A stretch of 64,000 bases of DNA, taken from assembly GCF_009720745.1 (NCBI RefSeq), contig NZ_WNKX01000007.1, positions 124,001-188,000 of the forward strand. Direction: 5' to 3'. Positions 8,593 through 17,656 of this stretch are shown here, one piece after another. Below the pieces are notes generated by a model. That model did not search any database. It was not told the origin of the DNA and saw nothing but the letters and a program-made list of their open reading frames with translations. Every line of letters begins with the position of its first letter. Position 1 is the first letter of the stretch. Source of the stretch: Massilia eburnea. GTDB lineage: Bacteria; Pseudomonadota; Gammaproteobacteria; Burkholderiales; Burkholderiaceae_D. Both the position numbers and the translations under genes were made by a program.

Positions 8593-8668
8593 TGGCGTCC
8601 CCACGGGGATTCGAACCCCGGTACTCACCGTGAAAGGGTGATGTCCTAGGCCTCTAGACGATGGGGAC
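8593..8668 (-). tRNA. tRNA-Glu (UUC), CCA encoded
   Basis: First gene of the two-tRNA unit, identical to its neighbour 30 nt downstream. Anticodon UUC; CCA encoded. It is directly behind a consensus promoter at 8687-8715. Confidence 0.95.
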
Positions 8669-8686
8669 GTCGAAAAGCGTGCGCGA

Positions 8687-8715
8687 ATTATATCAGCGTG
8701 CAAGCCTCATTTCAA
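8687..8715 (-). promoter_or_regulatory. Sigma-70 promoter of the tRNA-Glu pair
   Basis: On the minus strand TTGAAA (8715-8710), a 17-bp spacer and TATAAT (8692-8687) form a near-consensus promoter. The -35 box overlaps the end of the cytochrome oxidase subunit IV gene. Confidence 0.75.
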
Positions 8716-9042
8716 GGGCGCAACGGCGAAGTGTTCGGTGCGATTGTGATTCACATAATGTGATTCGGCCGACATCATGCCAACCAGCACCAGTATCGCC
8801 AACGGCGGCAGCGTAATGGCAAAGATCAGCGCCAGCCTTTCCCATTTCATGTGCATGAAGACAGCGACGATAAAGCCGGCCTTCAGCACCATCAGAATCA
8901 GGATCAGCGACCAGCGCAGCAAGCCGTGCACATGGAAGAAGTCCACCAGGTAGGAAAAGAAGCTCAGTACGAACAGCAGGATCCAGACTTTGACATAAAT
9001 CGCTATCGGGTGCTGTTGATGGGCAGCGGTAGCATCGGACAT
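8707..9042 (-). CDS. Cytochrome c oxidase subunit IV (prokaryotic COX4 type)
   Basis: A 111-aa protein with three predicted membrane helices and the pattern FVHMKWERL around residues 63-70, typical of the bacterial subunit IV family of caa3 and bo3 oxidases. It is the last gene of the oxidase operon, 9 nt after the subunit III gene. It probably stabilises the core complex in the cytoplasmic membrane. Its 3' end carries the -35 box of the downstream tRNA promoter. Confidence 0.85.
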   Translation of the reverse strand: MSDATAAHQQHPIAIYVKVWILLFVLSFFSYLVDFFHVHGLLRWSLILILMVLKAGFIVAVFMHMKWERLALIFAITLPPLAILVLVGMMSAESHYVNHNRTEHFAVAPLK

Positions 9043-9051
9043 GGCGGCCTC

Positions 9052-9708
9052 CTACCAGAGATAGAACAATGCAAAGATGAACACCCAGACAAGGTCGACG
9101 AAGTGCCAATACAGGCCGGTGATTTCGACGATGTCATATCCCTTTTTCTCGTAATGCCCGTTCAATACACGCCGCGCAATGATCCCCAGGTAAATCACAC
9201 CCGCCGACACGTGCAGTCCGTGGAAGCCCGTAATCATGAAGAAGCACGAACCGAATTGCGCCGCACCCATTGGATTCGTCCAGGGGCGCACGCCTTCGTG
9301 AATCAGCTTGGTCCACTCAAAGGCCTGCATGCTGACGAACATCACGCCAAATGCGGCGGTCACCAGCATGAGGATGGCGGCCAGCTTTCTGTTGCGCGCG
9401 TAGGCTGCGTTGACCGCCATCGCCATGGTGCCGCTACTGGTGATCAGCACAAAAGTCATGATCGCAATCAGGAGCAGCGGGTAGTCGGTACCATTGATGG
9501 TCAGCGCGAAGACTTCGCTGGGATTGGGCCACGCTGACGTGGTGGAGGTGCGCACCGACATATAGCCGGTAAGGAAGGTGCCGAAGATGAAGGTGTCGCT
9601 CAGCAGGAAGATCCACATCATCGCCTTGCCCCACGGGACGCGGAACGCAGCGCGGTCGCCCGACCAGTCGGAGACGAAGCCCTTCATGTCATTGGTGCCG
9701 GTATCCAT
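9052..9708 (-). CDS. ctaE: Cytochrome c oxidase subunit III
   Basis: A 218-aa protein of the heme-copper oxidase subunit III family: multiple helices and the family block GFHGLHVSAGVIYL, ending with the YWHFVDLVWVFIFALFYLW helix typical of the family C-terminus. It has no metal and supports stability of the proton-pumping core. It follows another subunit III-like gene by 3 nt, so the operon has two members of this family. Confidence 0.88.
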   Translation of the reverse strand: MDTGTNDMKGFVSDWSGDRAAFRVPWGKAMMWIFLLSDTFIFGTFLTGYMSVRTSTTSAWPNPSEVFALTINGTDYPLLLIAIMTFVLITSSGTMAMAVNAAYARNRKLAAILMLVTAAFGVMFVSMQAFEWTKLIHEGVRPWTNPMGAAQFGSCFFMITGFHGLHVSAGVIYLGIIARRVLNGHYEKKGYDIVEITGLYWHFVDLVWVFIFALFYLW

Positions 9709-9711
9709 ACC

Positions 9712-10323
9712 TCACCTCACAGGAATGCCTATCGTTGAGCAGAAAGCCCTGACCAGGTCCGGCGTCACCATGAACAGCAAGGCGAACAGCGCGAGCCAGA
9801 GGACGAACAGGAAATGCCAATACTGTGCGCAAAGCCCGATTGCCTCGCCAGCTTTACGCACCGCAAACGCAGCGGCGACCATGCCGCCCATCACGTGCAC
9901 CGCGTGCAGGCCGGTAATCAGGTAAAAGAAGCTGTTGGCCGGATTGGCGGCGACGCCATAGTCGGCTGCCGTCATCGCCTGCCATGCGTAGAGCTGGGAT
10001 AGCACGAACATGGCCGACAACACGAGCGCACCGATCGAAGCACTGCGCGCCGCATCGCGCCGGCCGGCAGCAACGTGGCGACGGGCCAGCTCCCACGCCA
10101 GGCTGCACAGCACCAGCAGCCCGGTGCTGCAATAAAGCTGCCACGGCACGTAAGTGATGGGCCGCCAGTCCTCGTACGCGGCACGCATCATGTAGGCCAC
10201 GCCGAACAATCCGAACAGGGTGGAAACCACCACCATGAAGACCCACAGGCCGGTGCGGCGCGCCCCCTGCGGCCAGGCGGGACCATTGCCGCCATTGGCG
10301 CGCAACGTTGCGTTGGCGCTCAT
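9712..10323 (-). CDS. Second heme-copper oxidase subunit III-like protein
   Basis: A 203-aa membrane protein with the same fold signature as subunit III (LITGLHAVHVMGGMVAAAF and QYWHFLFVLWLALFALLF) but diverged from its neighbour and with a longer, low-complexity N-terminus. Its start overlaps the end of the subunit I gene by 4 nt (ATGA, 10320-10323), so it is translationally coupled to it. Some caa3 operons encode two such proteins, possibly a split or duplicated subunit III. Confidence 0.8.
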   Translation of the reverse strand: MSANATLRANGGNGPAWPQGARRTGLWVFMVVVSTLFGLFGVAYMMRAAYEDWRPITYVPWQLYCSTGLLVLCSLAWELARRHVAAGRRDAARSASIGALVLSAMFVLSQLYAWQAMTAADYGVAANPANSFFYLITGLHAVHVMGGMVAAAFAVRKAGEAIGLCAQYWHFLFVLWLALFALLFMVTPDLVRAFCSTIGIPVR

Positions 10324-12140
10324 TTCGGCACCTCCGCCGGATCATGCTGCGGTGACAGGTGCGCCTTGGGATGCGGCGGCGGCGCATGCGGATCCGGGCC
10401 ATATTCCGGTCCCGCATTCTGCGGGATGTAATCGCCCCCGGCACCCGGGCCATCGACACCGTATTCATACGCCCCACGGTGCACCGACGGCAGCTCGTGC
10501 CCCCAGTTGCCATGCTCCGGCGGCGTTTGCGGCGTGTACCACTCCAGGCTGGCCGCGCGCCACGGATTGCCGCCCGCCGCTGCGCCCCTGCGCACACTCC
10601 ACGCAATATTAAACAGGAACAGCAGCTGCGCCACGCCGACAATCAGGGCCACGACGGAAATGAAGGTGTTCAGTGTATGGGCCGACTGCGGGATGAACGC
10701 ATAGTTCTCGTAAGCGTAATAGCGGCGCGGCATGCCGAGAATTCCCAGGTAGTGCATGGGGAAGAAGATCGCATAGGCGCCGATGAAGGTAATCCAGAAG
10801 TGCGCCTGGCCCAGCTTCTCGCTGTACATGCGCCCAGTGACCTTTGGATACCAGTGATAGAGCCCGCCAAACACCGCCAGCACCGGCGAAACCCCCATCA
10901 CCATATGGAAGTGCGCCACCACGAAGTAGGTGTTCGACAGCGGAATGTCCACGCTCACATTCCCCAGGAACAGGCCGGTCAGCCCGCCTATCAGGAAGGT
11001 GCTGATGAAGCCCAGCGCGAACAGCATCGGCACCGTCAGGTGGATGTCGCCACGCCACAGGGTAAGCGTCCAGTTATAGACCTTCAGCGCAGTCGGCACC
11101 GCGATGATCAAGGTAGTGGTCGCAAAGAAGAAGCCGAACCATGGGTGCATGCCGCTCACATACATATGGTGCGCCCACACCACGAAGCTCAAGCCGCCGA
11201 TGATCACGATCGCCCACACCATCATGCGGTAGCCAAAGATGCATTTGCGCGCATGCACGCTGATCAAGTCCGAGATCACGCCAAAGGCCGGCAGAGCAAC
11301 GATGTAGACCTCCGGGTGCCCGAAGAACCAGAACAGGTGCTGGAACAGCAGCGGGCTGCCGCCCTTGTAATGAAGCTGCTGCCCCATCGACACCAGTGCC
11401 GGCATGAAGAAGCTGGTATGCAGCGTCTTATCGAACATCATCATCACCGCGCTGACGAACAGCGCCGGGAAGGCAAGCAGCGCCAGGATGGTTGCGACGA
11501 AGATGCCCCACACCGAGAGCGGCATGCGCATCAAGGTCATGCCGCGCGTGCGTGCCTGCAGCACCGTGGTCACGTAATTCAAGCCGCCCATGGTGGCAGC
11601 AACGATGAACACCGCCAGCGAAATCAGCATCACAATGATGCCCCATTCCGTTCCCGGCGTACCCGGCAGGATCGCCTGCGGCGGATAGAGCGTCCACCCT
11701 GCCCCGGTCGGCCCGCCCGGCACGAAGAAGCTCACGCACAGGATCACCACCGCCAGCAGGTAGAACCAGTACGACAGCATGTTCAGGAACGGGAACACCA
11801 TATCGCGCGCCCCGACCATCAGCGGAATCAGGTAATTCCCGAAGCCGCCCAGGAACAGCGCCGTCAGCAGGTACACCACCATGATCATGCCGTGCATGGT
11901 GATGAACTGGTAATAGCTGTTCGGGTCGATGAACTGGAATTTGCCCGGAAAGCCAAGCTGCAAGCGCATCAGGTCGGACAGGATCAGGCCGACGGTGCCG
12001 ATGAACAGCGCCGTCAGCGTGTACTGGATCGCGATCACCTTGTGGTCTTGGCTCCAGACATACTTGGTCCAGAAACTTTGCGGCGCGTGGTCGTGGCCTT
12101 CGTCGTGCGAATCGTGGCCGTGCTCTTCACCATAAGACAT
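10320..12140 (-). CDS. ctaD: Cytochrome c oxidase subunit I
   Basis: The 606-aa catalytic subunit. Heme and copper ligands are visible: the low-spin heme His in ITMHGMIMV, the CuB His and cross-linked Tyr in FGHPEVYIV, the His pair in WAHHMYVSG, and the two heme His in VAHFHMVMG. HPEVY with Tyr marks an A-type oxidase. The C-terminal 60 residues are Pro/His-rich and probably disordered. It reduces oxygen to water while pumping protons across the cytoplasmic membrane. Confidence 0.95.
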   Translation of the reverse strand: MSYGEEHGHDSHDEGHDHAPQSFWTKYVWSQDHKVIAIQYTLTALFIGTVGLILSDLMRLQLGFPGKFQFIDPNSYYQFITMHGMIMVVYLLTALFLGGFGNYLIPLMVGARDMVFPFLNMLSYWFYLLAVVILCVSFFVPGGPTGAGWTLYPPQAILPGTPGTEWGIIVMLISLAVFIVAATMGGLNYVTTVLQARTRGMTLMRMPLSVWGIFVATILALLAFPALFVSAVMMMFDKTLHTSFFMPALVSMGQQLHYKGGSPLLFQHLFWFFGHPEVYIVALPAFGVISDLISVHARKCIFGYRMMVWAIVIIGGLSFVVWAHHMYVSGMHPWFGFFFATTTLIIAVPTALKVYNWTLTLWRGDIHLTVPMLFALGFISTFLIGGLTGLFLGNVSVDIPLSNTYFVVAHFHMVMGVSPVLAVFGGLYHWYPKVTGRMYSEKLGQAHFWITFIGAYAIFFPMHYLGILGMPRRYYAYENYAFIPQSAHTLNTFISVVALIVGVAQLLFLFNIAWSVRRGAAAGGNPWRAASLEWYTPQTPPEHGNWGHELPSVHRGAYEYGVDGPGAGGDYIPQNAGPEYGPDPHAPPPHPKAHLSPQHDPAEVPK

Positions 12141-12151
12141 GCGAGGTCTCC

Positions 12152-13249
12152 TCAGCGTACAGTCTTGATGTAGTCGATCAATGCCGCCACTTCCGCATCG
12201 CTCATCGGATTAGGCGGCATGATGTTCGGATAGCCCTTGACCACTTTGGCCTTGGGGTCGAGGATGGACTGCTTGATATAGGCCTCATCCACCGCGATGG
12301 TGGCGCCGCCTTCGAGCGACTCCTGCTTGCCAAACAAACCCTTCCACGTTGGGCCAACACTCGGCGCCCCGTCAACGCTGTGGCAGGCCACGCAGCCCTT
12401 CGATTGCGCGATCAGGCGTCCCTGCTTGCCCGGTTCGGCGGGACCGCCCACGCCGCCGGGCGCGTTATGTCCGCTGAAGGTCGGCTGCTTCGCCAGCCAG
12501 CTGTCGTAAGCCGCCAGCTCATCCACCACCACGGCGCTGCGCATATTCGAGTGTCCCACCCCGCACAATTGCGCACACATGACTTCAAAGCGCCCGGCCT
12601 GCGTCGGCGTCAGCCAGAACTGGGTCACCAGTCCCGGCACCATATTCATGCGGGTGCGGAATTGCGGCACATAGAAATCGTGCAGAACGTCCTGTGCGCG
12701 CAACATCACCTTGACCGGCTTGTTGATCGGGATATGGATCTCGCTGCCATCGACCAGCACGTCATCCTGCCCTGCCGGGTCGTCCGGATCGATGCCGAAG
12801 GGATTGGTGGCGTTGATGAAACGCACATCCGTCACGCCCAGCTTGCCATCCTTGCCCGGAAGGCGGAAATGCCAGTCCCACTGCTTGCCCATCACTTCGA
12901 ACACACTCGCGTCCGCCGGCGGGGAAATCAGCTTGGCATACACGTTCAGGCCCGGCGCCAGCATCGCCACGATGCCCAGCGACGTGGCGCCAATCAGCCA
13001 CCACTCCAGCTTGCCATTATGCGATTCCGCCGCGGCACGATGGCCCTCGCGGTGGCGGAATTTCACCACGGCGTAAGCGACAAACAGGTGGATGACAATG
13101 AACAGGACGGCGCAGATCACGAGCGTGATCATCAACGCATCGTCCATCGCCTGCCAGTTGGAAGCGATGGGAGTCAGCCACCAGGGGCTGAGCCAATGAA
13201 AAATAACTGCGCCAAGAACAATCAGGATGAGGGAGATTGCCAACGCCAT
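12152..13249 (-). CDS. ctaC: Cytochrome c oxidase subunit II with fused cytochrome c domain (caa3 type)
   Basis: A 365-aa protein: two N-terminal helices, a cupredoxin domain with the CuA motif CAQLCGVGHSNM (Cys-x3-Cys-x3-His-x2-Met; Gln replaces the more common Glu between the cysteines), then a C-terminal cytochrome c domain with heme motif CVACH and axial Met in NIMPPNPM. This fusion defines a caa3 oxidase, which takes electrons from soluble cytochrome c or high-potential donors. First gene of the operon, 11 nt before ctaD. Confidence 0.93.
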   Translation of the reverse strand: MALAISLILIVLGAVIFHWLSPWWLTPIASNWQAMDDALMITLVICAVLFIVIHLFVAYAVVKFRHREGHRAAAESHNGKLEWWLIGATSLGIVAMLAPGLNVYAKLISPPADASVFEVMGKQWDWHFRLPGKDGKLGVTDVRFINATNPFGIDPDDPAGQDDVLVDGSEIHIPINKPVKVMLRAQDVLHDFYVPQFRTRMNMVPGLVTQFWLTPTQAGRFEVMCAQLCGVGHSNMRSAVVVDELAAYDSWLAKQPTFSGHNAPGGVGGPAEPGKQGRLIAQSKGCVACHSVDGAPSVGPTWKGLFGKQESLEGGATIAVDEAYIKQSILDPKAKVVKGYPNIMPPNPMSDAEVAALIDYIKTVR

Positions 13250-13290
13250 AATGATAAGCCCGGTTAGTTATGGGAAAACTACACACGGCT

Positions 13291-13314
13291 ACGCCCCGCT
13301 CGCAGGCGGGGCGT
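13291..13314. other. Strong 9-bp hairpin upstream of the oxidase operon
   Basis: ACGCCCCGC and GCGGGGCGT form a perfect stem with a 6-nt loop between the 167-aa membrane protein gene and ctaC. No T run follows on the minus strand, so it is more likely an attenuator or RNA-stabilising element than a simple terminator. Confidence 0.45.
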
Positions 13315-13330
13315 CACTGCCAAGGCTTAT

Positions 13331-13834
13331 TCACTCGCGTTTTTCTGGCCTTTCCAGCATCCGGTAGAACAATGCACAGCTGGCGCCGAAGACGACGTGG
13401 GCGCCGAAGGTGGACCACCCCCGCAAATCTGCAAACCAGGTGAAGGCGCCGGACATGCCGTAGAAGTTCAGCACATACAGCAGCACGCCGAAGGCAGCGC
13501 CGGTCAGCATCACCAGTCCTGTGCTTGAATCAAGCTGGAACGGGGCGATGATGGCCGCCAGCATCATGGCGAAGGTAATACCGAGGATGTAGTGAACTGC
13601 GAGTGCTGCGATGACGACGCTCAAATCGTAGCCGGAAGTTTGCAGCACCTCCCAACCCATGACCATCGCAGCGACCATCCGTGTTGCCAGCCATCGGTCG
13701 CCGCCTTGCGCGGTGGCCCAAATCAACTCCAGCAACATCAGGATACCGCCGGCTCCGAAACCGGCGATGGCTGCGGCGGTCCAGTCAGCCTGGCGCGCCA
13801 CCCAGCGATGCGATTGCAGCATGCGAAGTTCCAT
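13331..13834 (-). CDS. Hypothetical membrane protein, 167 aa
   Basis: A four-helix membrane protein (helices near residues 18-40, 70-95, 105-125 and 138-155) with charged ends. No catalytic motif is visible. It lies immediately upstream of, and in the same direction as, the caa3 oxidase genes, separated by a hairpin. Proteins of this size beside oxidase operons are known in Burkholderiales, but I cannot assign a function. Confidence 0.65.
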   Translation of the reverse strand: MELRMLQSHRWVARQADWTAAAIAGFGAGGILMLLELIWATAQGGDRWLATRMVAAMVMGWEVLQTSGYDLSVVIAALAVHYILGITFAMMLAAIIAPFQLDSSTGLVMLTGAAFGVLLYVLNFYGMSGAFTWFADLRGWSTFGAHVVFGASCALFYRMLERPEKRE

Positions 13835-13948
13835 GACTTCCTCCTGTGCAGGGTCCGTAACTCATATTAGTACGCAAACCACGAAGATGCAAAGGAGTTA
13901 AGCTTGCACGCTTTTTAGGCAGTCTTGGAAGGAAGTAAGAAGAAATGC

Positions 13949-14024
13949 TGGCGTCCCCACGGGGATTCGAACCCCGGTACTCACCGTGAAAGGGTGATGT
14001 CCTAGGCCTCTAGACGATGGGGAC
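13949..14024 (-). tRNA. tRNA-Glu (UUC), last gene of the array
   Basis: Identical in sequence to the other four tRNA-Glu genes of the window; anticodon UUC, CCA encoded. It is the promoter-distal end of the six-gene array. I see no clear hairpin terminator after it. Confidence 0.95.
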
Positions 14025-14054
14025 CTGTTGGACTATTGCTACGTTGTGCCGCGT

Positions 14055-14130
<76 letters not shown>

Positions 14131-14156
14131 TCTGGGCACAACATAATGCGAAAAGC

Positions 14157-14232
14157 TGGCGTCCCCACGGGGATTCGAACCCCGGTACTCACCGTGAAAG
14201 GGTGATGTCCTAGGCCTCTAGACGATGGGGAC
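14157..14232 (-). tRNA. tRNA-Glu (UUC), array copy 2
   Basis: Same sequence as the other tRNA-Glu copies; CCA encoded; lies between two tRNA-Ala genes. Confidence 0.95.
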
Positions 14233-14272
14233 CATATGGACTTTCCGTTACTGCTATCAACCTGTGCAGACT

Positions 14273-14348
<76 letters not shown>

Positions 14349-14374
14349 GTGCTGGCACAGATTGTTACTGCTCT

Positions 14375-14450
14375 TGGCGTCCCCACGGGGATTCGAACCC
14401 CGGTACTCACCGTGAAAGGGTGATGTCCTAGGCCTCTAGACGATGGGGAC
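14375..14450 (-). tRNA. tRNA-Glu (UUC), array copy 1
   Basis: Same sequence as the other tRNA-Glu copies; first Glu gene after the leading tRNA-Ala. Confidence 0.95.
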
Positions 14451-14486
14451 CCTGGACTTTCTTTTACTGCTTTTCCTTCGCAAAAC

Positions 14487-14562
<76 letters not shown>

Positions 14563-14580
14563 GTTTTGCAAGGAGACAGA

Positions 14581-14608
14581 AGTATAGCAGCCCTTCTGTG
14601 AAATGCAA
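14581..14608 (-). promoter_or_regulatory. Sigma-70 promoter of the Ala-Glu tRNA array
   Basis: On the minus strand TTGCAT (14608-14603), a 16-bp spacer and TATACT (14586-14581) lie between the gltX stop and the first tRNA-Ala. The array can therefore be transcribed without gltX. Confidence 0.65.
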
Positions 14609-14637
14609 ATGCTAAATTGCAAGATTGTCGAAAATAA

Positions 14638-16032
14638 TTAAGCAAATTTAGCGAGGCGGGCTGCCACAGTGTCGCGTCCAAACAGTTGCAGCACCGCATC
14701 GATGGCAGGCGTCTGCAACTGGCCGGCCACCATCAAGCGCAGCGGCATGGCCAGCTGAGGCATTTTCAGGCCGTGCGCAGCCAGCACTTCCTTGATCATG
14801 GCGGCGATGGCTTCCTTGGTCCACTCGACGGTAGCGATACGGGCGGCGAAGTCGGCCACGGCTGGCTTGACGGCATCGGTGTAGTGCTGGGTCATCAGGG
14901 CCGCGTCAGGGTTCGGCTGGCGATAGAACAGCATCGCAGCGTCGGCCAGTTCGTTGATGGTGTTGGTGCGGTCTTTCAGCAGGGCCAGCACCAGCGGCAG
15001 CGCAGGCGCGCCTTCCAGCTTGCCGCCATCGGCCAGCAGCTTCGGCGTAACCAGTTCGGCCAGGCGGGTGTTGTCGGACTGCTTGATCCAGTGGTTGTTG
15101 ACCCAGGCCAGCTTGTCGTAGTTGAACTGGGCTGGCGAAGCGGTCAGGCTCTCCAGGTTGAACCACTCGCAGAACTGCTGCATCGAGAACAGCTCATCGT
15201 CGCCGTGCGACCAGCCCAGGCGGGCCAGGTAGTTCAGCATGGCTTCCGGCAGGTAGCCCTGGGCCGGGTATTCCATCACGCTCACGGCGCCGTGGCGCTT
15301 GGACAGCTTGACGCCGTCGGAGCCCAGGATCATCGGCAGGTGGCCGTATTGCGGCAATTCGGCGCCGATGGCGCGCAGGATGTTGATCTGGCGCGGGGTG
15401 TTGTTCACATGGTCGTCGCCGCGCAGGACGTGGGTGATCTTCATGTCCCAATCGTCGACCGCCACGCAGAAGTTGTAGGTCGGGGTGCCGTCAGGACGCG
15501 CGATGACCAGGTCATCCAGCTCCTTATTGGCGATGGTGATGGTGCCCTTGACCACGTCGTTCCAGGTGACGTCGCCATCGAGCGGATTCTTGAAGCGGAC
15601 GACCGGCTTGCGATCGGCGGGAATTGCAGGCAGGGTCTTGCCCTCTTCCGGACGCCAGGTACCGTCGTAGCGCGGCTTTTCGCCGGCAGCGGTAGCCTTG
15701 TCGCGCATGGCCTGCACTTCTTCCGGCGAGGAATAGCAATGGTAGGCGGTACCGGCGGCCAGCATTTGCGCCACGACTTCGCGGTAGCGGTCCATGCGCT
15801 GCATCTGGTAGAACGGGCCTTCGTCATGGTCCAGGCCCAGCCACTTCATGCCGTCCAGGATCGCCTGCACGGCTTCCGGGGTCGAACGTTCCAGGTCGGT
15901 ATCCTCGATACGCAGCACGAAGGTGCCGCCGAAGTGGCGAGCGAAGGCCCAGGAATACAGCGCAGTGCGCGCGCCGCCAACGTGCAGGAAACCGGTCGGG
16001 CTAGGTGCGAAACGGGTACGGACTTGAGTCAT
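14638..16032 (-). CDS. gltX: Glutamyl-tRNA synthetase
   Basis: A 464-aa class I synthetase. The HIGH-type signature is in [14 protein letters not shown] at the N-terminus and the KMSKS-type signature is VKLSKRHG in the middle. Length and the helical C-terminal anticodon-binding domain fit bacterial GluRS. It charges tRNA-Glu, three genes of which lie just downstream, for translation and tetrapyrrole synthesis. A promoter lies just upstream. Confidence 0.95.
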   Translation of the reverse strand: MTQVRTRFAPSPTGFLHVGGARTALYSWAFARHFGGTFVLRIEDTDLERSTPEAVQAILDGMKWLGLDHDEGPFYQMQRMDRYREVVAQMLAAGTAYHCYSSPEEVQAMRDKATAAGEKPRYDGTWRPEEGKTLPAIPADRKPVVRFKNPLDGDVTWNDVVKGTITIANKELDDLVIARPDGTPTYNFCVAVDDWDMKITHVLRGDDHVNNTPRQINILRAIGAELPQYGHLPMILGSDGVKLSKRHGAVSVMEYPAQGYLPEAMLNYLARLGWSHGDDELFSMQQFCEWFNLESLTASPAQFNYDKLAWVNNHWIKQSDNTRLAELVTPKLLADGGKLEGAPALPLVLALLKDRTNTINELADAAMLFYRQPNPDAALMTQHYTDAVKPAVADFAARIATVEWTKEAIAAMIKEVLAAHGLKMPQLAMPLRLMVAGQLQTPAIDAVLQLFGRDTVAARLAKFA

Positions 16033-16051
16033 TTCGGGTGGAATGCGGAAA

Positions 16052-16079
16052 ATTATAAAGGCGCTATTTTACCCGTAAA
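16052..16079 (-). promoter_or_regulatory. Probable gltX promoter
   Basis: On the minus strand TTTACG (16079-16074), a 16-bp spacer and TATAAT (16057-16052) precede the gltX ATG by about 20 nt. Confidence 0.5.
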
Positions 16080-16094
16080 GCCACCACTTGAGCT

Positions 16095-16133
16095 CGTGTC
16101 ACACCTTGGGGTCTGACCCCAAGGTGTGACACG
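16095..16133. repeat. Perfect 39-bp palindrome with GGGTCTGACCC core
   Basis: Two 19-bp arms (16095-16113 and 16115-16133) are exact inverse complements around one central T. It lies between the DUF4399 gene and the gltX promoter and shares its core with the elements at 40078, 41484 and 45666. It could also end transcription of the DUF4399 operon. Confidence 0.8.
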
Positions 16134-16143
16134 GCCTCGGCTG

Positions 16144-16530
16144 TTACTTGACGGTGACGGTGATGGTTTTCGACAGGCCGGGGCCGTAGCTTTGGTGGGC
16201 GCCGTTGGCGAATTGCATGGTCAGCTTGTAGGTGCCGGGCGGCAGCTTGACTTCGGTTTCGGTCTGGCCTTTGCCGAAGTGCAGGTGGGTTTCGTCGAAG
16301 GGGACGGATTCGCCGACCTTCATGCTGTCGCCGTTGATGATCAGGTGGTGGTGGCCGGTATTCGTGTCCATCGTGCCGGCTGGCTTTACTTCCATGCCGG
16401 TCACGGCGAATTTGACTTTGAAGGGGCTGCTAACCACTGCGCCGTCTTTGGGTTCGGTGAAGTCTACCGATTGCGCTGCCGCCGCACCAGCAGCCAGGGC
16501 CATTGCGAGGGCCGCCATAATCTTTTTCAT
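16144..16530 (-). CDS. DUF4399 periplasmic protein
   Basis: A 128-aa protein. The ATG at 16530 is chosen because an AGGAGAAAG ribosome-binding site precedes it and the product opens with a Sec signal (MKKIMAALAMALAAGAAAAQS). The mature part is a small beta domain with a conserved His cluster (GHHHLIIN) and a second His block (FDETHLHFGKG), which might bind metal. Its start is 10 nt after the stop of the Ycf48-like gene, so the two are in one operon. Function unknown; periplasmic by the signal. Confidence 0.75.
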   Translation of the reverse strand: MKKIMAALAMALAAGAAAAQSVDFTEPKDGAVVSSPFKVKFAVTGMEVKPAGTMDTNTGHHHLIINGDSMKVGESVPFDETHLHFGKGQTETEVKLPPGTYKLTMQFANGAHQSYGPGLSKTITVTVK

Positions 16531-16540
16531 GTCTTTCTCC

Positions 16541-17656
16541 TCATTTGAGTGGTGGTCCAACGTACTTGACGATCAGGCCTTTCGGACCGACTGCCCATCC
16601 GGCGTCGGGCGCCGAAAAGGCAACGGCGTTCAGTTTCGTTTCCTTTTCGATAATTGTCCAGCTTTTACCGCCATCGCGGGTGTAGCCCGAGCCGGCCAGG
16701 CCGACTGCGACGAAACTGGCGTTCGTTCCCGGCACTGGGACCACGGCGGACATGAAGCCAGATGGCTGGATTTGAAGCGGCGACCATCCTGCTCCGCCAT
16801 CCGTGCTGACGGCGCCATTCAGGGTGCCCAGGCCTGGTTCCTTGTAGTCGCCGCCTGCCACCAGGCCGCGCCCTTTGCCGTCAAAACCTACAGAAAAGGC
16901 GCCCTTGCTCGCTGCGGCGGCTGGAATCTGGATGGCGGCCGCCTGCCAGTTGCGCCCCCGGTCGACCGAGCGGAAGACGCGCGATTGCGCTGCGCCGCCG
17001 GTGACGAACCAGGCATCGCCCTTCCCGCCTACGCTCAGGCAGGTGCCGCTGGCGGCGAATGCGCCCTCTTGCGGCAAGGCTGCCAGGCCTTTCGGGTCGC
17101 TGACCGCCTGCCAGCTTTCGCCGCCGTCCGTCGTGACCAGGACGGTGAATGCGCCCCGCACTGGATCGCCAAAGACAATGCCGTTGCGGGCATCCCAGAA
17201 TGCCATGGCGTCCCAGAAGCCTTCCGGCTCCTGGTTCACCACCAGCAATTGCCAGGTCACGCCGCCATCGCGCGTACGGTACATGCGCGATGCAGCGCCC
17301 GGGCCGGCGCCCATCACGATGGCGGTGTTGGCGTCGAATGCTTCGATGTCGCGGAAATCGTAGGCTTCTGCGCCCGGCACCGGCAGCACGCTCCAGTGTT
17401 CGCCGTCCGCGGTGCGCAGCACGGTGCCATGGGCGCCACTGGCCCAGGCCAGCTTGTCGCTCAGGACGGAGAGGCCGCGCAACTCGGCGTCGGAGGCAGA
17501 ACGTTGCGGAATCCATGCGGACGTGCTGCCTTGTGCAAGCGCCGGCGGCGGAGGCACAACAGCCGGCGCAAATTCTCCAGCGGCTGGGCGCGGCCCCGTG
17601 CATGCGGCCAGCAGGGCCAAGGCGGCCAATGCCGCGCAAGTGAGGGAGCTTCGCAT
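16541..17656 (-). CDS. Ycf48-like BNR-repeat lipoprotein
   Basis: A 371-aa protein starting at the ATG of 17656, whose A is shared with the mrp stop codon (TGATG), so translation is coupled. It has a lipoprotein signal ending LALLAAC. The rest is a beta-propeller made of repeats of the type RTxDGGxxW (for example RTRDGGVTWQ, TTDGGESWQ, STDGGAGWS, TRDGGKSWT), as in the Ycf48/BNR/sialidase-like family. In cyanobacteria Ycf48 assists photosystem assembly; in heterotrophs the role is unknown. Probably an envelope assembly or binding scaffold. Confidence 0.75.
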   Translation of the reverse strand: MRSSLTCAALAALALLAACTGPRPAAGEFAPAVVPPPPALAQGSTSAWIPQRSASDAELRGLSVLSDKLAWASGAHGTVLRTADGEHWSVLPVPGAEAYDFRDIEAFDANTAIVMGAGPGAASRMYRTRDGGVTWQLLVVNQEPEGFWDAMAFWDARNGIVFGDPVRGAFTVLVTTDGGESWQAVSDPKGLAALPQEGAFAASGTCLSVGGKGDAWFVTGGAAQSRVFRSVDRGRNWQAAAIQIPAAAASKGAFSVGFDGKGRGLVAGGDYKEPGLGTLNGAVSTDGGAGWSPLQIQPSGFMSAVVPVPGTNASFVAVGLAGSGYTRDGGKSWTIIEKETKLNAVAFSAPDAGWAVGPKGLIVKYVGPPLK

